Shown: positions 39,849-48,059 of the stretch, piece after piece
Position numbering within the stretch: the first letter of the stretch is position 1
Layout: each line of letters begins with the position of its first letter
Assembly: GCF_026344005.1 (NCBI RefSeq)
Contig: NZ_JAPKNH010000002.1
Span: 620,001 to 684,000, forward strand
DNA: 64,000 nucleotides
Direction: 5' to 3'
Source of the DNA: Kaistia terrae
GTDB taxonomy: Bacteria > Pseudomonadota > Alphaproteobacteria > Rhizobiales > Kaistiaceae
Made by a program: the position numbers and the translations under genes
Notes under the pieces: generated by a model
Seen by the model: the letters and a program-made list of their open reading frames with translations, nothing else
Told to the model about the DNA's origin: nothing
The model's database searches: none

Positions 39849-39884
39849 AATCCGCGACAGCCCGTCGCGGATTTTCTGCTTTTT
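39849..39884 (+). terminator. Rho-independent terminator of the 71-residue gene
   Basis: AATCCGCGAC (39849-39858) pairs perfectly with GTCGCGGATT (39864-39873) over an AGCCC loop, followed by TTCTGCTTTTT. Confidence 0.88.
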
Positions 39885-39947
39885 GCGGGGTGCTTCGCAG
39901 CCTTGCGAGGCCTATGGTCCGGCAAACGCAACCCAAAGCTGGACACT

Positions 39948-41441
39948 ATGCTGCAGGACCGTATCCGCCTTCCTTCGCTTCTCGACAAGGTCATGTCGCC
40001 AGCGGAGGCAGCGTCGTTGATCCGCGACGGCATGACCGTCGGCATGAGCGGCTTTACGCGCGCCGGCGATGCCAAGGCAGTGCCGCTGGCGATGGCCGAG
40101 CGCGCCGCGACAGAACCTTTCGGCATTACGCTGATCACGGGCGCATCGCTGGGCAATGGCATTGACGAGGTGCTGACCCGCTCGCATGTGCTGAAACGCC
40201 GCCTGCCGTTCCAATCCGACCGTGTGCTGCGCGCCGCCCTGAACAAGGGCGAGGTGATGTTCATCGACCAGCATCTCTCCGAGACGGTCGAACTGCTGCG
40301 CTCGCGCCAGATGGGGCCGATTGATGTCGCCGTTGTCGAGGCGGTGGCGATCACCCGCGAAGGCGGCATTATCCCGACCACTTCGGTCGGCAACTCGGCC
40401 ACCTTCGCCATTCTCGCCGAGAAGGTGATCATCGAGCTCAATATCGGCCAACCGGCCGAGCTCGAAGGGCTGCACGACATTTATATCCCGACCCGCCGTC
40501 CACACCGCGAGCCGATCCCCATCGTCTCGCCGGATAGTCGCGTCGGCCTTCCCTTCATCCAGATCGACCCCGCCAAGATCGCAGCGATCGTCATCACCGA
40601 TCGCGCGGACAGTTCTGCCGAGACGGCAGCGCCGGATGACGAGACGCGGGCGATTGCCGGCCATCTGATCGAGTTTTTGAGCCACGAGGTCCGCAAGGGT
40701 CGGTTGACCGAGAAACTCGCGCCGTTGCAGGCCGGCATTGGCTCGATCGCCAACGCAGTGCTGCACGGGCTGATCGACAGCCCCTTCCATGGTTTCACCA
40801 TGTACAGCGAAGTGTTGCAGGACAGCACGTTCGACCTGTTCGATTCCGGCAAGCTCGCCTTCGCGTCGGGATCGTCGATCACCCTGTCGGCCGCCTGCCA
40901 GGCCCGCGTCATGCCGGATCTCGCCCGCTACAAGAGCCGCCTGGTGCTCCGTCCGCAGGAAGTATCGAACCATCCGGAAGTATTGCGTCGTCTCGGCGTC
41001 ATCGCCATTAACACGGCGCTCGAATGCGACATCTACGGCAATGTGAACTCGACGCATGTCGGTGGCACGCACATGATGAACGGCATTGGCGGGTCCGGCG
41101 ATTTCGCCCGCAACGCCTACATGGGCATCTTCGTCACCAAGTCCCTCGCCAAGGACGGGTCGATCTCGCGCATCGTTCCAATGGCGCCGCATGTCGATCA
41201 CAACGAACATGACGTAGACGTCGTGGTGACGGAGAACGGCCTGGCCGATTTGCGAGGCCTTGCGCCGCGCGAGCGGGCCGAAGTGATCATCGCCAACTGC
41301 ATCCACCCGAGCTATCGCGAACTGGCGGCGGACTATTATCGCCGCGCCGTGCGCGATCATGGCGGGCAGACCCCGCATCTGCTGGCGGAGGCTTATTCCT
41401 GGCATCTGCGCCAGGAGGCGACCGGCTCGATGCTGCCGTAG
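39948..41441 (+). CDS. Succinyl-CoA:acetate CoA-transferase / acetyl-CoA hydrolase family
   Basis: 497 residues in the AarC/Cat1 family. The N-terminal IRDGMTVGMSGFTRAGDAK and the catalytic glutamate region FTMYSEVLQDS (Glu288), with VGGTHMMNGIGGSGDFARN at the C-terminus, match class I CoA-transferases. It would move CoA between succinyl-CoA and acetate, bypassing succinyl-CoA synthetase or salvaging acetate. The ATG at 39948 aligns with AarC starts; a TTG 15 codons upstream is less likely. Ribosome site is weak. Confidence 0.9.
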   Translation: MLQDRIRLPSLLDKVMSPAEAASLIRDGMTVGMSGFTRAGDAKAVPLAMAERAATEPFGITLITGASLGNGIDEVLTRSHVLKRRLPFQSDRVLRAALNKGEVMFIDQHLSETVELLRSRQMGPIDVAVVEAVAITREGGIIPTTSVGNSATFAILAEKVIIELNIGQPAELEGLHDIYIPTRRPHREPIPIVSPDSRVGLPFIQIDPAKIAAIVITDRADSSAETAAPDDETRAIAGHLIEFLSHEVRKGRLTEKLAPLQAGIGSIANAVLHGLIDSPFHGFTMYSEVLQDSTFDLFDSGKLAFASGSSITLSAACQARVMPDLARYKSRLVLRPQEVSNHPEVLRRLGVIAINTALECDIYGNVNSTHVGGTHMMNGIGGSGDFARNAYMGIFVTKSLAKDGSISRIVPMAPHVDHNEHDVDVVVTENGLADLRGLAPRERAEVIIANCIHPSYRELAADYYRRAVRDHGGQTPHLLAEAYSWHLRQEATGSMLP

Positions 41442-41476
41442 GGCAGGGCTCTGCCTGCTGGCGCCTCACCCTGCGG

Positions 41477-41555
41477 CGTCATCCCGGGCTTGACCCGGGA
41501 TCCATTCAGCCGCGCTTTCGGGAGGTTCGTCCGCGAGCGATCGCGGCTGAATGAT
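41477..41555. repeat. Alphaproteobacterial palindromic repeat
   Basis: Two nested dyads: TCCCGGG (41482-41488) facing CCCGGGA (41494-41500), then ATTCAGCCGCG (41504-41514) facing CGCGGCTGAAT (41542-41552). The core GTCATCCCGGGCTTGACCC is a familiar dispersed intergenic repeat in rhizobial genomes. It separates the convergent CoA-transferase and prmA genes. Confidence 0.75.
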
Positions 41556-41582
41556 GCGGAGGCTCGTTGTCGACAGCGTTGA

Positions 41583-42449
41583 CTACCGCTCGAGCGTGAG
41601 CGTCAGCCAGCCTTCCTGTTCGCCCTGACGGGCCAGCGTGAGGCCCTCGGCCACATAGGCGGCGGTGACGCTTGGACCCTGGGCGACCAGCAGCCCGGAC
41701 AGCACGACCGTTGCCTTCGGCGCGAGATAGCGCGCGACGTCGGGTGCCAGCGCGATCAGCGGACCGGCGAGGATGTTGGCGACGACGAGATCGAATGGAG
41801 CACGCGCCACCATCGCCGGATTGTCAAAACCTTCGGCTGTTGCCGCGTCGATCTTGTCGCCGACGCCGTTCAGCACGGCGTTCTCTGCCGTCACGCGGGT
41901 AGCGATCGGGTCGATGTCGGTGGCGAGCACCGGCTTGTCCCATGCCTTGGCGATGGCAATGGCCAGCACCCCGGTACCGGTACCGAGATCGAGGATGCTC
42001 TTGTAGTCGTGGATCTTACCGAGCCGGTCGATCTCTTCGAGGCAGCCGGCCGTGGTGCCGTGATGGCCGGTGCCGAAGGCCTCGCCCGCCTCGATCTCGA
42101 TGGCGATGTCGCCCGGCTGGATCTTGTCGCGGTCGTGGCTGCCATGGACGAGGAAGCGTCCTGCGCGGACTGGCTTCAAGCCTTCGAGCGACTTGGCGAC
42201 CCAATCCTCGTCGACGAGGTCGGAGACGACGAACGCGCCGACATTCGGTCCGAGCGTCTCGGCGACGACGCGGGCGAGAGCGTCTTCATCCGCCGCATCC
42301 TCGAAATAGACGTCGACGGTCCAGCTCTGGTCAGCCTGCTCCGTGGTGGCGGCAGAGGGGTAGCCAAGCGCGTCATCCTCGCCGATCGCCTCGATGAGGC
42401 GGATCGCGTCGGATTCCTTGGCAAGGTTGAGGGAGGCGATGAGGGTCAA
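41583..42449 (-). CDS. prmA: Ribosomal protein L11 methyltransferase PrmA
   Basis: 288 residues. An N-terminal substrate domain (1-90) and a class I SAM methyltransferase domain with EAFGTGHHGTTAGCLEEID, motif I LDLGTGTGVLAIAIAKAW, and post-motif DLVVANILAGPLIALAP. It trimethylates Lys and the N-terminal residue of ribosomal protein L11. It diverges from the GNAT gene by 72 bases. Confidence 0.93.
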   Translation of the reverse strand: MTLIASLNLAKESDAIRLIEAIGEDDALGYPSAATTEQADQSWTVDVYFEDAADEDALARVVAETLGPNVGAFVVSDLVDEDWVAKSLEGLKPVRAGRFLVHGSHDRDKIQPGDIAIEIEAGEAFGTGHHGTTAGCLEEIDRLGKIHDYKSILDLGTGTGVLAIAIAKAWDKPVLATDIDPIATRVTAENAVLNGVGDKIDAATAEGFDNPAMVARAPFDLVVANILAGPLIALAPDVARYLAPKATVVLSGLLVAQGPSVTAAYVAEGLTLARQGEQEGWLTLTLER

Positions 42450-42521
42450 GCGAGCGAACCTTGTCTGGCGGCGGCGGAGAGTGCTTCATATCCGCCTTGG
42501 AACTGAATTGGAAAAGGGTTC

Positions 42522-42920
42522 ATGGCCGAAACAGAAATCCGCGTCGATCCTTTTCCGAGCCATGACGAGCTTGATCGGCTTTGGCAGTCTGCCTGGCAGC
42601 AGCCAGGGCCGCGGGATCCGCGCGCGATTCTGTCGCGCAGCCTCGTCCATCTCTGCGCTTTTGACGGACGGGAGCTGGTCGGTTTTGTGAATGTCGCCTG
42701 GGACGGCGGCATTCACGCTTTTTTGCTCGATCCCTGCGTCGATCCGGGCCATCGCCGAGCGGGACTAGGCACCAAGCTGGTGCGTCGGGCGGCAGAGCTG
42801 GCGCGTGAGCGCGGTGCTCATTGGCTGCATGTCGATTTCGAGCCGCATCTCGCCGGCTTCTACCGCGATTGCGGCTTCCGGCCGACGGAGGCAGGGCTGA
42901 TGCGGCTTGGGCCCGGCTAG
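42522..42920 (+). CDS. GNAT family N-acetyltransferase
   Basis: 132 residues, a single GNAT domain. The acetyl-CoA loop is seen in CVDPGHRRAGLGTKLVRRAAE, and AGFYRDCGFRP is the usual motif B region. The substrate is unknown. Its TAG stop overlaps the TAG of the convergent helicase gene in the palindrome CTAG (42917-42920). Confidence 0.88.
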   Translation: MAETEIRVDPFPSHDELDRLWQSAWQQPGPRDPRAILSRSLVHLCAFDGRELVGFVNVAWDGGIHAFLLDPCVDPGHRRAGLGTKLVRRAAELARERGAHWLHVDFEPHLAGFYRDCGFRPTEAGLMRLGPG

Positions 42921-45268
42921 TGCTTGCTCACAAAGCTGTCGACGACCTTCTTGGCGCCAGTCTTCTCGAAATCGACGGTCAACTTGTTGCCCTCGATTTC
43001 GATGATCGCGCCATAGCCGAATTTCTGGTGGAAGACGCGCTCGCCCAGCTTGTACTTTGACGACGAACCGCTCGATTTCGCCACCAGTTCGCCTTCGATC
43101 TGGCGCGGGGCAGAGCGAGTGTGCGTCTGCGCGGAGCCCTTGTTCGCCTGTGCGCGCTGCCAGCCCGGCGTCGAATAGCTATTGTTGAAGCTGTCGGCAC
43201 GGTCGAAGCGGCTTGCGCCGTAGTTGCCGACGCCGCCGACATTGTAGCCGCCATAGCTCGACGTCTGCTCGATCACCTCGACATGCTTCTCCGGCAATTC
43301 GTCGAGGAAGCGCGACGGCACGTTGGATTGCCAGAGGCCGTGGATACGGCGGTTCGAGGCAAACCAGATCATCGCGCGCTGCTTGGCGCGGGTGATGCCG
43401 ACATAGGCGAGGCGGCGCTCTTCCTCGAGGCCGGCGCGGCCGCTCTCGTCGAGGGCACGCTGATGCGGGAACAGACCTTCCTCCCAGCCCGGCAGGAAGA
43501 CGGACTCGAATTCGAGCCCCTTGGCCGAATGCAGCGTCATGATCGAGACCGCATCCTGGTTCTCGGCGCGGTCGGTGTCCATGACGAGGGCGATGTGCTC
43601 CAGGAAGCCGCCGAGCGACTCGAAGGCCTCCATCGAGCGGACCAGTTCCTTCAGGTTTTCGAGCCGCCCCGGCGCGTCGGCGGTGCGCTCCTGCTGCCAC
43701 ATGTCGGTGTAGCCGCTCTCCTCCAAAATCATCTCGGCCAGTTCGCCCTGCTTCATCTGGTCGAGCTTCGAGCGCCAGAGCACGAAGGCGGCGAGCAGGT
43801 CGCGCAGCGCGGTGCGCGTCTTGGACGACTTGATCTCCTCGGTCTGGAGCAGTTCTTCGGTGGCCTCGATGATCGGGATGTTGCGCGCCCGTGCATGGTC
43901 GTGCAGCAGCCGCACCGTTGTCTCGCCGATGCCGCGCTTCGGCACGTTGACGATGCGCTCGAAGGCGAGGTCGTCGGCCGGTTGGGCTACGACGCGCAGA
44001 TAGGCGAGCGCGTCGCGGATTTCCTGCCGCTCGTAGAAGCGCGGGCCGCCGATGACGCGATAGTTCAGGCCGATCGTGACGAAGCGCTCTTCGAAGGAGC
44101 GCATCTGGAACGAGGCGCGCACCAGGATCGCCATGTCGTTGAGTTTGTGGCCCTTGCGCTGCAATGCCTCGATTTCCTCGCCGACGGCGCGGGCTTCCTC
44201 TTCCGAATCCCAGGACGAGGCAACGCGCACGCGGGCGGCGTCGGGGTCGGTGGCGTCGGTGAACAGCGTCTTGCCGAGCCGGCCCTCATTATGGGTGATC
44301 AGATGCGAGGCCGCGCCGAGGATGTGGCTGGTCGAGCGGTAGTTGCGCTCCAGCTTGATCACGACGGCGCCAGGAAAATCCTTCTCGAAGCGCAGGATGT
44401 TGTCGACCTCTGCGCCGCGCCAGCCATAGATCGACTGGTCGTCGTCGCCGACGCAACAGATGTTCTTGCGGCCCTGAGCCAACAGGCGCAGCCACATATA
44501 TTGCGCGACGTTGGTGTCCTGGTACTCGTCGACCAGCATGTAGCGGAATCGCTGGTGATAGTCCTTGAGCACGTCGGGATGATCGCGGAACAGGCGCAGG
44601 TTTTCCAGCAGCAGATCGCCGAAATCGCAGGCGTTCAACGTCTTCAGGCGCGCCTGATAGGCCTTGTAGAGCTTGATGCCGCGCCCGTCCGCGAATGATC
44701 CGCCATCGCCCGGCGGCACGTCTTCCGGCGTCAGGCCGCGGTTTTTCCAGCTGTCGATCAGGTTGGCGAGCTGGCGCGCCGGCCAGCGTTTTTCATCGAT
44801 ACCCTCGGCCTGGATCACCTGCTTCATCAGCCGGATCTGGTCGTCGGTGTCGAGGATGGTGAAATCGGATCTCAGGCCGACCAGTTCGGCATGGCGGCGC
44901 AAGATCTTGACGCCGATGGCGTGGAAGGTGCCGAGCCAGTTCATACCCTCGACCGAGGGGCCGATCAGTTCGCCGATACGGTGGCGCATTTCGCGCGCCG
45001 CCTTGTTGGTGAAGGTGACGGCCAGGATCTGGCTGGGCAGCGCCTTGTTGGTGGCGAGCAGATGCGCGATGCGCGTCGTCAGCACGCGTGTCTTGCCGGT
45101 GCCGGCGCCGGCAAGCACGAGAACGGGTCCCTCGGTCGTCTCGACCGCGAGCCGCTGCTCCGGGTTGAGGCGCGCGACATAATCGGGCGGCGCTGCCCTG
45201 CCGAGCGCACGCGCGGCGATGCCGCCGGGACGCGGGACGGGGGCGGAGCTGTCGAAGGGAGCGGTCAT
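42917..45268 (-). CDS. uvrD: ATP-dependent DNA helicase UvrD/PcrA
   Basis: 783 residues, SF1A helicase. Motif I is LAGAGTGKTRVL (about 52-63), motif II VDEYQDTN, motif III GDDDQSIYGWRGA, motif IV ERNYRS, motif V MTLHSAKGLEFE, motif VI VGITRAK. The C-terminal Tudor-like domain (GERVFHQKFGYGAIIEIEGN) that contacts RNA polymerase is intact. It acts in nucleotide excision and mismatch repair and in clearing transcription complexes. The ATG at 45268 precedes the conserved LNPEQRLAV; the longer open frame upstream has no similarity. Confidence 0.95.
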   Translation of the reverse strand: MTAPFDSSAPVPRPGGIAARALGRAAPPDYVARLNPEQRLAVETTEGPVLVLAGAGTGKTRVLTTRIAHLLATNKALPSQILAVTFTNKAAREMRHRIGELIGPSVEGMNWLGTFHAIGVKILRRHAELVGLRSDFTILDTDDQIRLMKQVIQAEGIDEKRWPARQLANLIDSWKNRGLTPEDVPPGDGGSFADGRGIKLYKAYQARLKTLNACDFGDLLLENLRLFRDHPDVLKDYHQRFRYMLVDEYQDTNVAQYMWLRLLAQGRKNICCVGDDDQSIYGWRGAEVDNILRFEKDFPGAVVIKLERNYRSTSHILGAASHLITHNEGRLGKTLFTDATDPDAARVRVASSWDSEEEARAVGEEIEALQRKGHKLNDMAILVRASFQMRSFEERFVTIGLNYRVIGGPRFYERQEIRDALAYLRVVAQPADDLAFERIVNVPKRGIGETTVRLLHDHARARNIPIIEATEELLQTEEIKSSKTRTALRDLLAAFVLWRSKLDQMKQGELAEMILEESGYTDMWQQERTADAPGRLENLKELVRSMEAFESLGGFLEHIALVMDTDRAENQDAVSIMTLHSAKGLEFESVFLPGWEEGLFPHQRALDESGRAGLEEERRLAYVGITRAKQRAMIWFASNRRIHGLWQSNVPSRFLDELPEKHVEVIEQTSSYGGYNVGGVGNYGASRFDRADSFNNSYSTPGWQRAQANKGSAQTHTRSAPRQIEGELVAKSSGSSSKYKLGERVFHQKFGYGAIIEIEGNKLTVDFEKTGAKKVVDSFVSKH

Positions 45269-45460
45269 CTGCGGGGCGGTCGATTCGAAGAACGGGACAT
45301 GAGAACAAATATGGACCGTGGCAGCCGTCCATTCCAGCTTCGTACAGAAGGAGAACGCTCCTGTCCAAGCGCGAGACGGGTTTTCTAGCCAAGGGCGCGC
45401 GGTTTGCTGTTGGGGGCGCCGCGCACTAGCTTGTCTCATGCGGCAAAGGAGTTTCCTCAG

Positions 45461-46444
45461 ATGCGTGCGGCCATTTACGAGCGTTTCGGCGAACCGTCCG
45501 AAGTTCTGATCGCGGGCGAGCGCCCGGTTCCGGAGCCTGGCCCCGGCGAGATCCGCGTCCGCATGACGCTATCGCCGATCCATAATCACGACCTCTGGAC
45601 CATTCGCGGCACCTATGGCTACAAGCCGGCCCTGCCGGCGATCGGCGGAAGCGAGGCGGTCGGCGTTGTCGATGCACATGGCGCGGGTGTCGCGGGGCCG
45701 GCCATCGGCCAGCGGGTCGTCGTGGCCGGCGTGCACGGCTCATGGGCAGACTATTTCATCGCCTCGGCTGCTAGCGCCGTGCCTTTGCCGGACGGCATCG
45801 ACGACGACACCGCTTGTCAGCTGATCGCCATGCCGCTCAGTTCGCTCATGCTGCTGGAAGATCTTCAGATCACCAGCGGGCAGTGGATGATCCAGAACGC
45901 CGCCAATGGCGCTGTCGGCAAGATCGTCGCAAAACTCGCCCAGGCGCGCGGTATCAAGGTTGTTGGCCTCGTGCGTCGGGATGCGGGCATAGCCGAACTG
46001 TCCGCGCTTGGCATCGACGGCACTATTTCAACCGAAACGCCGGGTTGGGAAGACCGGGTGCGTGCGTTGGTCGGTAAGGCACCGATCCTGCGCGCCGTCG
46101 ATTCCGTCGGTGGCGAGGAGGGCGGTCGCCTCACTAGCCTGTTGGCCGAGGGCGGTATGCTGATGTCGTTCGGCGCGATGTCGAACAAACCGCTGGTGAT
46201 CAGCTCCGGCGATCTGATTTTCCGGCAGATCTCGGTGAAAGGCTTCTGGGGCGCGCGGCGTATGGCCTCGACGGACAAGGCCGAACTCGGGCGTCTGATC
46301 GGTGAACTGGTGCGGCTGGCTGCATCGGGCGAGCTTCGCTTGGCGGTCGACGAGAGATTCGCCCTCGCAGACGCTGCTGCAGCGGCCGCTGCCAGCGATC
46401 GGCCCGGCCGATCGGGCAAAATCGCCATCCAGGGTTCGGTGTGA
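45461..46444 (+). CDS. MDR-family NAD(P)H-dependent reductase (ETR-like, zinc-free)
   Basis: 327 residues. GroES-like N-terminal domain (about 1-125, with SPIHNHDLWTIRGTYGY) and Rossmann domain with MIQNAANGAVGKIVAKLAQ and VVGLVRRDAG. The structural-zinc Cys cluster and catalytic Cys/His of alcohol dehydrogenases are missing, as in quinone oxidoreductases and mitochondrial-type 2-enoyl thioester reductases, which share NHDLWTIRG-like motifs. Substrate unknown. AAAGGAG lies upstream of the ATG at 45461. Confidence 0.85.
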   Translation: MRAAIYERFGEPSEVLIAGERPVPEPGPGEIRVRMTLSPIHNHDLWTIRGTYGYKPALPAIGGSEAVGVVDAHGAGVAGPAIGQRVVVAGVHGSWADYFIASAASAVPLPDGIDDDTACQLIAMPLSSLMLLEDLQITSGQWMIQNAANGAVGKIVAKLAQARGIKVVGLVRRDAGIAELSALGIDGTISTETPGWEDRVRALVGKAPILRAVDSVGGEEGGRLTSLLAEGGMLMSFGAMSNKPLVISSGDLIFRQISVKGFWGARRMASTDKAELGRLIGELVRLAASGELRLAVDERFALADAAAAAAASDRPGRSGKIAIQGSV

Positions 46445-46616
46445 CGAACCGACTGGTAGGCTATTCCGAGCGGGGCAACTGCGCCGTGCGAAACCGTCCG
46501 AACTAACGCCGGATGGCTGCGAAACCGGCAGGAAGTCTTTGGCGTGGCAGGCTGGTTTTGCTAGGTTGCCCGCGACATGGCGAGCGAGCCATGAAATCGT
46601 TCGGGAGGCTTTCAGT

Positions 46617-48038
46617 ATGGTAGTTTCGGCGCTGCGCAATGATGGTGCGCGTGACGAAGTGGCTCTGGCCACGGCGCTTGATCTTTTGCAGGAGCGTTTT
46701 GGCGCGCGCTTTACGCGCGGGCTGGAAATCCGGCGCCAGCATGCCAATACGACGACGTGGCTCCCGAACGAGCCCGCGGATGCCGTGGTGTTCGCCGCCT
46801 CCACCGAGGAAGTGTCGGAGATCGTCAAGATCTGCGCCGCGCATCGTGTGCCGATCATCCCATTTGGCACCGGCACCTCGCTGGAAGGCCATGTCAACGC
46901 GCCCTTCGGCGGCGTCTCGATCGATCTGTCGCAGATGAACAAGATCGTCGCCGTGCATGCCGAGGACCTTGATTGCACGGTCGAGGCAGGCGTCACCCGC
47001 ATCCAGCTCAACAACTACATCCGCGACCAGGGCCTGTTTTTCCCGATCGACCCCGGCGCCGACGCCAGCCTTGGCGGCATGGCCGCGACCCGCGCCTCCG
47101 GCACCAATGCTGTTCGTTATGGTACGATGCGCGAGAACGTCGTGCGCCTGACGGCCGTCATGGCCGATGGCTCGATCGTCCGCACCGGCAGCCGCGCCAA
47201 GAAGAGCTCGGCCGGCTATGACCTGACCCGGCTTCTGGTCGGCTCGGAGGGGACGCTTGGCATCATCACCGAAGTGACCGTTCGCCTGCATGGCCTACCG
47301 GAATCTGTCGCCGCCGGCGTCTGCTCGTTCCCGACCGTGGAAGCTGCCTGCAATGCGGCGATCCTGACGATCCAGAGCGGTATTCCGATCGCTCGCGTCG
47401 AGCTTGGCGACGCGATGATGATCCGCGCCACCAACGAGTTCGCGAAGCTCGGCCTGCCCGAGACGCCGCATCTGTTCCTGGAGTTCCACGGTTCGCCGGC
47501 ATCGGTCATCGAGCAGTCGGAGCAGTTCGCGGCGATTGCCGAGGAGTTCGGCGGCGGCGAGTTCGCCTCGGCGACCCGTCCCGAGGACCGCACGAAGCTC
47601 TGGCAGGCGCGGCACGATTCCTATTTCGCCGTGAAGGGGCTTCGCCCCGGCGACAACATCCAGAGCGTCTCGACCGACGTCTGCGTGCCGATCTCGATGC
47701 TGGCGGAGTGCGTCGCCGAGACCAGCGCCGATATCGCGACCAATGGCCTGATCGGGCCTGTCGTCGGCCATGTCGGCGACGGCAACTTCCATACCCAGCT
47801 CCTGATCGATATCACCAATCCAGACGAGATCGCCAAGGCCGAAGCCGTGATCAGCCGGATGAACGAGCGGGCCATCGCTTTGGACGGCACCTGCACCGGC
47901 GAACATGGCGTCGGCCAGGGCAAGCGCAAATATCTCATCAAGGAGCATGGCCACGGTCTCGACATCATGCGAGTGATCAAGGCGGCGCTGGACCCGCTCG
48001 GGATCCTCAATCCGGGCAAGATCCTGCCCGACGCATGA
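46617..48038 (+). CDS. FAD-binding oxidase, D-lactate/glycolate dehydrogenase type (GlcD/Dld)
   Basis: 473 residues. FAD_binding_4 domain (about 45-190) with IIPFGTGTSLEGHVNAPFGG and FPIDPGADASLGGMAATRAS, then an FAD-oxidase C domain (about 225-465) ending in GTCTGEHGVGQGKRKYL and LDPLGILNPGKILP. These enzymes oxidise D-2-hydroxyacids such as D-lactate with cytochrome c or quinone. No GlcE/GlcF partners adjoin, favouring a single-subunit D-lactate dehydrogenase. The ATG at 46617 has GGGAGG 9 bases upstream. Confidence 0.88.
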   Translation: MVVSALRNDGARDEVALATALDLLQERFGARFTRGLEIRRQHANTTTWLPNEPADAVVFAASTEEVSEIVKICAAHRVPIIPFGTGTSLEGHVNAPFGGVSIDLSQMNKIVAVHAEDLDCTVEAGVTRIQLNNYIRDQGLFFPIDPGADASLGGMAATRASGTNAVRYGTMRENVVRLTAVMADGSIVRTGSRAKKSSAGYDLTRLLVGSEGTLGIITEVTVRLHGLPESVAAGVCSFPTVEAACNAAILTIQSGIPIARVELGDAMMIRATNEFAKLGLPETPHLFLEFHGSPASVIEQSEQFAAIAEEFGGGEFASATRPEDRTKLWQARHDSYFAVKGLRPGDNIQSVSTDVCVPISMLAECVAETSADIATNGLIGPVVGHVGDGNFHTQLLIDITNPDEIAKAEAVISRMNERAIALDGTCTGEHGVGQGKRKYLIKEHGHGLDIMRVIKAALDPLGILNPGKILPDA

Positions 48039-48059
48039 CGTGACACGGCGGAGGCTAAG

